From the NCBI GenBank assembly GCA_002409405.1, contig DHNG01000026.1, positions 57,711 through 75,163 on the forward strand: a stretch of DNA of 17,453 nucleotides, written 5' to 3'. A model generated the notes under the pieces. The model worked only from the letters and a program-made list of their open reading frames with translations, was not told where the DNA came from and made no database searches. Origin of the DNA: Flavobacteriales bacterium UBA5422 (GTDB taxonomy: Bacteria > Bacteroidota > Bacteroidia > Flavobacteriales_D > Crocinitomicaceae). The position numbers and the translations under genes were made by a program. Below are positions 1-5,949 of this stretch, piece after piece. Within the stretch, counting starts at the first letter, position 1; every line of letters begins with the position of its first letter.

Positions 1-102
1 CAAAAAACCAACAATCTCTCCGGAATTAACCGTGAATGAAACAGCTTTTACCGCGGCTTGCTCACCGTAATATTTGTATAAATTTTTTACCTCAATAGAC
101 AT
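1..102 (-). CDS. gldA: Gliding-motility-type ABC transporter ATP-binding protein GldA, N-terminal fragment
   Basis: Only the first 34 codons are in the window; the gene continues past the left edge. The ATG is at 102-100 and the translation begins MSIEVKNLYKYYGEQAAVKA and reaches VNSGEIVGFL. This is the start of an ABC ATPase up to just before the Walker A loop, which lies outside. The MSIEV...YGEQ...GEIVGFL pattern matches what I know of GldA, the ATPase of the GldAFG transporter linked to gliding in Flavobacteriales. Other ABC-2 type ATPases start similarly, so the family (ABC ATPase) is secure and the name GldA is probable. No clear TAnnTTTG promoter was found upstream of the start. Confidence 0.7.
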   Translation of the reverse strand, partial: MSIEVKNLYKYYGEQAAVKAVSFTVNSGEIVGFL

Positions 103-201
103 GCAACAAGCATTTTGAACGCACGAAGATACACAATATTGAGTTTTTTATGAAAATAAGAATTCTTTTTTGTATGCTTTTTGTCTGTTTTTTCTCCGGA
201 A

Positions 202-236
202 GAAAATAAAAAAACCACGGATACAACTATCCGTGG
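202..236 (-). terminator. Rho-independent terminator of the M1 aminopeptidase gene
   Basis: A perfect 9-bp stem (CCACGGATA at 215-223 pairing with TATCCGTGG at 228-236) closes a 4-nt loop. Read on the minus strand it is followed directly by a run of seven T and then ATTTTC. It lies 28 nt beyond the aminopeptidase stop codon and in the right orientation for it, between that gene and the start of gldA. Confidence 0.9.
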
Positions 237-263
237 CTCAAGATCAGGAGATTTGCAGGGTGA

Positions 264-2864
264 TTATCCTTTCAACCCCTTGAATTTTTTAGACAATTCT
301 TCTAATTGTTTGATGTTCTTTTCCGCTTTTGCAATTCCTGTATTGTCTTTATTTTTCTCTACTTCTGCAAGTACCGCTTTTTCCGCATTCAAACGCACAT
401 CAATTTGCTGCAACAAGAAATCAATGTTTTGAGGAAAGAACATTTTGGTGTACATTCCGCCACTGTTTTTCAGGTAATTATATGTGTCGAATGATTGTTC
501 CATCAGTGAATTATCCTGCCCGGAAAGATAGCTGGTAAATAAGTTCATCATTCCCAGTTCGTCAAATCCGGACATGGTTCCGTTCGTCAGGTTTTTCTGA
601 AAGAATGAAAATTTATTGGCATCTCCGTTTTCGGCATACAATCCTGCGATTCCGACAATCATACTCGTAGAACGCTCATTTTCCAATTCAGCAGCTTTCT
701 GCATCGCTAATGTCGGGTTTGCTTTTCCAAGGTATTTCAGAGCAGAAGAAACAACGCTGTATGAAGAATCTTTTAATGAAGCCAGGTAAATGGATTCAGC
801 ATTTTCTACACCCATTCTGTCAATGAAGTTCAATGCCGCAGCACGTACCGATGACTCCGGATCGTTTGTTGCCAATCCTTTGATGATGTCAATTGCCTGT
901 TGCTTGTTCGCATCTTTTAATCGTACAGCCTTTTCAATTGCTGTACTTCTGATCGACCAAAACGGGTCTTTTAAAGCATCCAGAATCAATTTTTGAGCTG
1001 TTTCATCTATCTTTTTTGTTCCGAAGTTCAATGCACGTGTTCTTGTTCTCCATTTTTCGGAATTGTAGTATTGTTCGATGAACTGACCTTGTGGCTTTTT
1101 CTCATTGATTTCTGCAAGCAATGCTTCCTGGTAATCTGTGATCACCGTTTTAAGCGTTCCTCTTACCGGGAAACGGAATTCATTCTCAATTTTATCAACC
1201 GTTACATTATGTGCTTGTTTTCCTTCCGAATCAACAACAGCGATTTGCATGGGCAATTTAAAGATCGGGAATTCCGCCAGGTTTTGTTTTTGTGTAATGG
1301 AAACAATCACCTGTCCGTTTTCTTCCCGTTGATTGATGTCCAGTGTCGGGTGGCCGGAAGCTGTAAACCATTGTTGGAAAAACCAGTTCAGATCTTCACC
1401 GGTCACTTCTTCAAATGCCAATCGCAAATGATGGTATTCTGCCGCTTTGTACTTATTGTCTGTCAGGTATTTATTCAGTGAAAGAAAAAACGCTTCATCA
1501 CCGACATAGCTGCGCAGCATGTGTAAAATACGTCCTCCTTTGTTGTAAGAGTGACCGTCAAACATTTCTTCTTTTTCGTCGTAATCATACCAGATCAGGT
1601 CATGGTATCCCTGCATTTGTGCCTGTTGCAAATATCCGTTTGCCTCAGAACTTGCATGGAAATCTGCTTCGTCTTTCCCGTGCTTGTATTCATCCCACAG
1701 GTATTGCGAATAATTGGCAAATGCTTCGTTTAATGGAAGGTTGGACCACGATTCACATGTCACCAGATCACCAAACCAGTGGTGGAACAATTCGTGTGCG
1801 ATGATGGATTCACTTGTTCCGTCCAACGATTCACGATCGGTTTTGTAAACAAAATCACCGAACACAACGGCTCCGGTATTTTCCATCGCTCCGGAAACGT
1901 AATCCCTCACAACAATCTGGTGGTATTTATCCCACGGGTATTCAACACCCAATTTTTCGGAGAAAAATTTAATCATTTCAGGTGTATGTCCGAAAATCGA
2001 TTTGGCATATTGTTCCCATTCAGGTTCTACATAGTAATGAACGTCGATTTTCTTGCCATCTTTTCGTGTATAGGTATCTTTTACAACTTTAAATTCTCCG
2101 ATTCCCAACATAAACAGATACGGAGCATGTGGCAATTCTTGCTTCCAATGATCAGTTCTTGTTCCGTCCGCATTTTTCTTGCTGGTTACCAATTTTCCAT
2201 TAGAAAGTGTTACAAATTTATCTTCAACCGTTACAAAAACTTCCTGTGATGTCTTTGCATTCGGCGCATCGATGGTCGGGAACCAGACAGAACTTGCTTC
2301 TGTTTCTCCCTGTGTCCAGATTTGCGGCATTTTATTGGCTTCTGAACCATCATTATTGATGAAATATAATCCTTTATCGGAAGTAATTGCCGCACTTCCT
2401 CCCGTTTCGCGTTCGTTCGGTTTGGCAATGTAATCTACAACAATGGTATACTGTTCATTGCGGGTATATGTTTTCCCCAGTTTGATCTTCAAAAAATCAT
2501 CTTTGTACGTATATGTCAGATCCTTTCCGTCCAGTTTCACCGAATTGATCGTCATTCCCTTTGCGTCCAGAATCAAGCTGTCGGACGAATAAAAATGAGG
2601 CTTCGCAGTGATGGTTGCCTTTCCGTATAAATATGCTTTCGCCCAATCAACACTTACATCCAGACGTGTGTGGATCAGGTTGGTAAGAATGGTTTCAGAA
2701 GCATGAAAAACAGCACGTTCCGTAGGAATAGTCTTGGATGGTTCTGCTACCTCAGTGGTAGGAGTAGTCGGTACTGTAGCAACAGGACTGATGGGAGCAT
2801 CCGTTTTCTTTGTTCCGCATGCTGTAAACACTAACAGGGCAACTGCAAAATATGATTTTCTCAT
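264..2864 (-). CDS. M1 family zinc aminopeptidase, lipoprotein
   Basis: This 866-residue enzyme should remove N-terminal amino acids from peptides in the periplasm or at a membrane surface. The M1 signatures are intact: GAMEN at residues 325-329, which binds the substrate N-terminus, and HELFHHW at 357-363, with a third zinc ligand E380 in NEAFAN exactly 18 residues after the second His. The N-terminus MRKSYFAVALLVFTAC is a lipoprotein signal with the lipidated Cys at 16, followed by a Pro/Thr-rich linker. The last 250 or so residues look like a HEAT-type helical domain, as in other large M1 enzymes. I chose the ATG at 2864. A longer frame opens at 2897, but its extra residues (MHFCLYNLLLK) precede an obvious signal peptide and lie over the promoter. 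It is monocistronic, with its own promoter and terminator. The peptide specificity is unknown. Confidence 0.93.
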   Translation of the reverse strand: MRKSYFAVALLVFTACGTKKTDAPISPVATVPTTPTTEVAEPSKTIPTERAVFHASETILTNLIHTRLDVSVDWAKAYLYGKATITAKPHFYSSDSLILDAKGMTINSVKLDGKDLTYTYKDDFLKIKLGKTYTRNEQYTIVVDYIAKPNERETGGSAAITSDKGLYFINNDGSEANKMPQIWTQGETEASSVWFPTIDAPNAKTSQEVFVTVEDKFVTLSNGKLVTSKKNADGTRTDHWKQELPHAPYLFMLGIGEFKVVKDTYTRKDGKKIDVHYYVEPEWEQYAKSIFGHTPEMIKFFSEKLGVEYPWDKYHQIVVRDYVSGAMENTGAVVFGDFVYKTDRESLDGTSESIIAHELFHHWFGDLVTCESWSNLPLNEAFANYSQYLWDEYKHGKDEADFHASSEANGYLQQAQMQGYHDLIWYDYDEKEEMFDGHSYNKGGRILHMLRSYVGDEAFFLSLNKYLTDNKYKAAEYHHLRLAFEEVTGEDLNWFFQQWFTASGHPTLDINQREENGQVIVSITQKQNLAEFPIFKLPMQIAVVDSEGKQAHNVTVDKIENEFRFPVRGTLKTVITDYQEALLAEINEKKPQGQFIEQYYNSEKWRTRTRALNFGTKKIDETAQKLILDALKDPFWSIRSTAIEKAVRLKDANKQQAIDIIKGLATNDPESSVRAAALNFIDRMGVENAESIYLASLKDSSYSVVSSALKYLGKANPTLAMQKAAELENERSTSMIVGIAGLYAENGDANKFSFFQKNLTNGTMSGFDELGMMNLFTSYLSGQDNSLMEQSFDTYNYLKNSGGMYTKMFFPQNIDFLLQQIDVRLNAEKAVLAEVEKNKDNTGIAKAEKNIKQLEELSKKFKGLKG

Positions 2865-2867
2865 TTT

Positions 2868-2898
2868 CAAAAGTAAATTATACAGGCAAAAATGCAAA
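2868..2898 (-). promoter_or_regulatory. Bacteroidota-type promoter of the M1 aminopeptidase gene
   Basis: On the minus strand, TTTG (2898-2895) is separated by exactly 19 nt from TACTTTTG (2875-2868), a full match to the TTTG-N19-TAnnTTTG consensus of the Bacteroidota housekeeping sigma factor. The -7 element ends 3 nt before the ATG at 2864, so transcription probably begins at or next to the start codon. Confidence 0.72.
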
Positions 2899-3030
2899 AA
2901 TTAATAGAACAGCGCATAAAAATGTGACGAATGGTCAGGATTTATTGTTGAACAGACCCTTGTCTGGTTAAAGAGTTATTTTTTATCGTATTTGCCAGTC
3001 GAATGATGGCTAAAAACCGGAATGAACGTA

Positions 3031-3038
3031 TATATTTG
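3031..3038 (+). promoter_or_regulatory. Probable -7 element of the nrtR promoter
   Basis: TATATTTG fits TAnnTTTG and would place the transcript start about 19 nt before the nrtR ATG at 3062. I see no TTTG at the expected 19-nt distance upstream, so the -33 part is weak or missing. The TTTG of this element is also the start of an operator-like palindrome (3035-3055). Confidence 0.5.
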
Positions 3039-3055
3039 TGTGAACAACACGCATA
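3035..3055. promoter_or_regulatory. Candidate autoregulatory operator, weaker copy
   Basis: TTTGTGT, a 7-nt spacer, then ACGCATA. This matches the TTTG[T/C]GT-N7-AC[A/G]CAAA pattern of the two sites upstream of the next gene at 13 of 14 arm positions, the exception being T for A near the end. It overlaps the nrtR -7 element in the same register as the downstream site at 3798-3818 overlaps its own -7 element. It is inferred to be a binding site for the regulator encoded just downstream. Confidence 0.5.
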
Positions 3056-3061
3056 TTGCGA

Positions 3062-3754
3062 ATGAAAATTGAACAGACCATAAAAATTGCCGTAGATGCT
3101 ATTGTATTCGGATACACCAACCAGACCATACATGTATTACTGATCAAACAAAAGCTCGGGCAACTGAAAAATCAATGGGCACTGGTGGGGGGATTTGTGA
3201 AAAACGGAGAAACCCTTACAAAAGCTGTGAAACGCGAACTGCAGGAAGAAGCAGGTATCGAAGTTGATTATATGGAACAATTGTACACGTTTGGAGACGA
3301 TGTAAACCGCGACCCTCGGTTCCAGGTTATTTCCGTTACCTATTTTGCGTTGGTCAATTCGACAAATCTTACGTTAACAGCAGACACGGATGCAGAAGAA
3401 GCGCAATGGTTTCCTGTTAATGAGCTACCCGAACTGGCATATGATCACAAAGAAATAGTGCAATTGGCAAAAGAACGGCTTCAACGAAAATTGACCTATC
3501 AGCCGATTGGGTTTGATCTATTGCCAACCAAATTCTTATTCTCCGACCTGGAGCGATTATATTGCAGTATTCTGGAACAGGAAATAGACCGGAGAAATTT
3601 TAGAAAAAAGATGCTGAGTTATGGTGTAATTGAAGAAACGGAGGAATATGCTCCGCAGAAAAGTGGGCGTCCTGCTAAATTATTCCGGTTTAACAAGCAG
3701 AAATATATGGAATTATCAATGGAATCCAGCGGCTACAAAATTGACTTTGTGTAA
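3062..3754 (+). CDS. nrtR: NrtR-family Nudix/winged-helix transcriptional regulator
   Basis: The protein has 230 residues: an N-terminal Nudix domain (about 1-140) and a C-terminal winged helix (about 150-225) ending in the RPAKLFRF segment typical of NrtR regulators. Known NrtR proteins repress NAD+ biosynthesis or salvage genes and release DNA when they bind ADP-ribose or related metabolites. The Nudix box is complete (GX5EX7REUXEEXGU, residues 44-66), although many NrtR members have a degraded one. The start is the ATG at 3062; a TTG two codons earlier is less likely. The gene lies 73 nt upstream of a nicotinamide-related operon, and palindromic sites sit at its own promoter and at the operon promoter. 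In Bacteroidota some relatives control sugar genes instead (AraR), so the NAD+ role rests on the neighbours. Confidence 0.87.
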   Translation: MKIEQTIKIAVDAIVFGYTNQTIHVLLIKQKLGQLKNQWALVGGFVKNGETLTKAVKRELQEEAGIEVDYMEQLYTFGDDVNRDPRFQVISVTYFALVNSTNLTLTADTDAEEAQWFPVNELPELAYDHKEIVQLAKERLQRKLTYQPIGFDLLPTKFLFSDLERLYCSILEQEIDRRNFRKKMLSYGVIEETEEYAPQKSGRPAKLFRFNKQKYMELSMESSGYKIDFV

Positions 3755-3766
3755 AAAAAACACAAA
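3746..3766. promoter_or_regulatory. Candidate NrtR operator O1 (perfect palindrome)
   Basis: TTTGTGT (3746-3752) and ACACAAA (3760-3766) are perfect 7-bp inverted arms around an A7 spacer. The site covers the last codons and stop of nrtR and lies just upstream of the -33 element at 3771. Together with its flank it is repeated almost identically 52 bp downstream (22 of 24 bases from 3744 and 3796), close to five helical turns. Confidence 0.72.
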
Positions 3767-3770
3767 ATAA

Positions 3771-3801
3771 TTTGGTGCTTTAAAATAGAAATGTAACTTT
3801 G
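3771..3801 (+). promoter_or_regulatory. Bacteroidota-type promoter of the NAD+ salvage operon
   Basis: TTTG at 3771-3774, a 19-nt spacer, and TAACTTTG at 3794-3801 match TTTG-N19-TAnnTTTG completely. The transcript start would be near 3806, leaving a leader of about 22 nt before the ATG at 3828. The promoter is bracketed by two operator-like palindromes, and the downstream one shares the last bases of the -7 element. Confidence 0.82.
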
Positions 3802-3818
3802 CGTAAAACAAACACAAA
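3798..3818. promoter_or_regulatory. Candidate NrtR operator O2, overlapping the -7 element and transcript start
   Basis: TTTGCGT (3798-3804), a 7-nt spacer and ACACAAA (3812-3818) form the same palindrome as O1 with one arm mismatch. It overlaps the last four bases of the -7 element and the predicted transcript start, so a bound protein would block RNA polymerase. The spacing of exactly 52 bp from O1 puts both sites on the same helical face. Confidence 0.72.
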
Positions 3819-3827
3819 AAAATTACT

Positions 3828-4667
3828 ATGATACTCAATTTAACCCCAGGTTTTAACCCCGTCAACGGAACAGAAATTGCATTTAAAAGTTTTACTTTTT
3901 CAGGAGGTGAACCACATATAAAAATTAATACGGATTTTGATAAAAGTGAAGGAGTAACGGTTACACACCGCATTAATTCGTTCAACGATTTAGGGTTACT
4001 TTGCTTGGCTGTTGACGCATTGAAACACATGGATGTTACACTTGAAAACCTGGTAATTCCGTATTTTCCTGCAGCTCGTCAGGATCGGTTAATGATTCCG
4101 GGAGAACCACTTTCTGTAAAAGTGTATGCGGAGATCATCAACAGTTTCGGATTTAAAAAAGTCGTTGTTCTGGATCCGCATTCCGAAGTAACTCCGGCTG
4201 TTCTGGATCGTTGCCATGCCGTTCCGAATCATGCATTTGTACAAGAAGTGATCCGTTTGACCGGAACAGATGTTACATTGATTTCTCCGGATGGTGGAGC
4301 CCTGAAAAAAATCTACAAAGTCTCCGAATTTTTAGGTGGGGTAGAAGTGGTGGAATGCAGTAAGAGCAGAGATGTGAAGACAGGAAAATTGACAGGATTT
4401 AAAGTGTATGCAGATGATTTGCAAGGAAAAAATTGTCTGATTGTCGACGATATTTGCGATGGCGGGGGAACTTTCCTCGGACTGGCAGAAGAGTTGAAAA
4501 AGAAACATGCAGGAAATCTCTACCTGGCGGTAACACATGGTATTTTTAATAAAGGTTTCGACGAACTGAAAGAAGCTTTTCAACACATTTATACAACCAA
4601 CTCATTCCGTGAAATCACACATGAAAATGTGACGCAGATAGCGTGGGATGTAACGACTGAATTATGA
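3828..4667 (+). CDS. prs: PRPP synthetase-like protein (ribose-phosphate or ADP-ribose pyrophosphokinase)
   Basis: The 279-residue protein belongs to the Prs family, which transfers pyrophosphate from ATP to C1 of a ribose 5-phosphate. Key elements are present: FSGGE near 24-28 (adenine-binding loop, normally FSDGE), AARQDR with R84 and Q85, DPHSE with catalytic-type H118, a flexible loop with K179 and R181, and the phosphoribosyl motif VDDICDGGGTF at 206-216. It is shorter than the usual 310-320 residues and seems to lack about 20 N-terminal residues. The motif also differs from the housekeeping form (VDDIxDTGGT). It overlaps kptA by 4 nt (ATGA) and shares a transcript with a NAMPT homologue, so it probably supplies the phosphoribosyl donor to that enzyme. 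In phages a Prs-like paralogue (Adps) uses ADP-ribose instead; sequence alone does not tell which substrate applies here. Confidence 0.85.
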   Translation: MILNLTPGFNPVNGTEIAFKSFTFSGGEPHIKINTDFDKSEGVTVTHRINSFNDLGLLCLAVDALKHMDVTLENLVIPYFPAARQDRLMIPGEPLSVKVYAEIINSFGFKKVVVLDPHSEVTPAVLDRCHAVPNHAFVQEVIRLTGTDVTLISPDGGALKKIYKVSEFLGGVEVVECSKSRDVKTGKLTGFKVYADDLQGKNCLIVDDICDGGGTFLGLAEELKKKHAGNLYLAVTHGIFNKGFDELKEAFQHIYTTNSFREITHENVTQIAWDVTTEL

Positions 4668-5215
4668 CAGAAAAAGAAGAAAAAACGATCAGCAAATTTT
4701 TAAGCTTGGTGCTTCGACACCAACCGGAAATGATTCAATTAGAATTGTCACAAACCGGGTGGGCAGATGTAGATGAACTGATCGAAAAATGTGCAGTAAA
4801 AAACATTCGTTTTACAAAGAACGAATTAAAAAAAGTGGTACAAAACAATAATAAACAGCGGTTTAAATACGATGAAGAAAATAACCTGATTCGTGCAAAT
4901 CAGGGACACAGCATACAGATTGATGCGGATTTAAAAACAGCCATTCCTCCAGTGCTTTTATACCATGGAACAGCAGTGAAAAATGTGCCGGCAATCCGAG
5001 AGCAGGGAATAACAAAGCAAAACCGCTTACATGTGCACTTGTCGGCTGATCAGGAAACGGCAAACAAAGTAGGAATGCGTCACGGGAAACCGTTTATTTT
5101 TACCGTTGAAGCAAAACAAATGCACGATAAAGGAAATGTGTTCTATTTGTCGGAAAACGGAGTCTGGCTGACAGAACTGGTTTTACCGAATTATTTGCGA
5201 AAAGATGAGCACTAA
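4664..5215 (+). CDS. kptA: RNA 2'-phosphotransferase (KptA/Tpt1 family)
   Basis: The enzyme transfers an internal RNA 2'-phosphate to NAD+, giving repaired RNA, nicotinamide and ADP-ribose 1'',2''-cyclic phosphate. The 183-residue length is normal. An N-terminal winged-helix lobe carries KFLSLVLRH with R18 and H19, then the IRANQGHS motif with R77. The C-terminal ADP-ribosyltransferase-like lobe has LLYHGT (98-103), HVHLS (123-127), VGMRHGKP with R139, and FYLSENGVWLTE. The Arg-His-Arg-Arg catalytic set of the family is therefore complete and the protein should be active. It starts inside the prs stop codon and overlaps the phosphatase gene by 11 nt, indicating coupled translation. The natural substrate in bacteria is generally unclear, since few bacterial RNAs carry internal 2'-phosphates. 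Its place in an NAD+ operon links NAD+ use to NAD+ regeneration. Confidence 0.93.
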   Translation: MTEKEEKTISKFLSLVLRHQPEMIQLELSQTGWADVDELIEKCAVKNIRFTKNELKKVVQNNNKQRFKYDEENNLIRANQGHSIQIDADLKTAIPPVLLYHGTAVKNVPAIREQGITKQNRLHVHLSADQETANKVGMRHGKPFIFTVEAKQMHDKGNVFYLSENGVWLTELVLPNYLRKDEH

Positions 5216-5936
5216 ATGGGTAATAGGCGATTTGCACGGAGGGTTGAAAGGATTGGTGCAGCTATTGGAAAGAGCTCCTGTAGCTTCTGACGATCAGTTG
5301 ATTTTTCTGGGAGATTATGTCGATGGGTGGAGTGAATCGGCTCAGCTGATTGATTTTTTAATACAACTCCAGCAGCAATTCAACTGTATTTTTATTAGAG
5401 GCAACCACGATGTCTATTGCCACAATTGGTTATACAAAGATGAGTTAGACAGTACATGGATCAATCATGGGGGAGTTGCCACAATGAAAAGTTACAGTAA
5501 TTATACACGTGAACAACGGCTCAAACACATTGATTTCTATGAGCAACTGCATAATTTCCACATTGATGAAGAAAACCGATTATTCATTCACGCTGGATAT
5601 ACCTCGATGCACGGTCCTGAAAAAGAAACGCATGAATCCATGCTATACTGGGATCGAACATTATGGGAAATGGCTCTGACAATGGACCAACGAATTCAAA
5701 AAGATTCAAAATTGTATCCGAAACGCTTATTATTGTTCAACGAAATATACATTGGACATACACCCACATTGCAATATGACAGCAGTACTCCGATGCAGGC
5801 ATGTAATGTTTGGAATATAGATACCGGAGCCGGATTTAAGGGAGCAGCAACCATTTTGAATGTAACGGATAAAACATGTTATCAAAGCGATCCGTTACCG
5901 GAATTGTACCCGACAGAAAAAGGAAGAAATAACTAA
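5205..5936 (+). CDS. PPP-family metallophosphatase (calcineurin-like)
   Basis: The 243-residue protein carries the PPP dinuclear-metal motifs in order: GDLHG (8-12), GDYVDG (36-41), GNHD (66-69), HAG (129-131) and GHTP (184-187), with a WDR segment at 149-151. Relatives include bacterial Ser/Thr phosphatases, PrpE/ApaH-like dinucleotide hydrolases and RNA phosphatases. The second motif is normally GDxxDRG; here the Arg position is Gly followed by Trp, so phosphate binding may differ. The ATG at 5205 lies inside kptA (11-nt overlap), implying stoichiometric, coupled expression. By context I infer that it acts on a KptA-related product (phosphorylated ADP-ribose or RNA ends) or on a nucleotide of NAD+ metabolism. 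The family itself does not fix the substrate. No signal peptide or membrane segment is seen. Confidence 0.85.
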   Translation: MSTKWVIGDLHGGLKGLVQLLERAPVASDDQLIFLGDYVDGWSESAQLIDFLIQLQQQFNCIFIRGNHDVYCHNWLYKDELDSTWINHGGVATMKSYSNYTREQRLKHIDFYEQLHNFHIDEENRLFIHAGYTSMHGPEKETHESMLYWDRTLWEMALTMDQRIQKDSKLYPKRLLLFNEIYIGHTPTLQYDSSTPMQACNVWNIDTGAGFKGAATILNVTDKTCYQSDPLPELYPTEKGRNN

Positions 5937-5949
5937 AAAATAAAAAACG

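Noticed and set aside
2953..2966. Small hairpin CAGAC-CCTT-GTCTG upstream of nrtR, considered as a terminator or riboswitch part.
   Set aside because: The stem is 5 bp, no T run follows directly, and no gene ends nearby that would need it.
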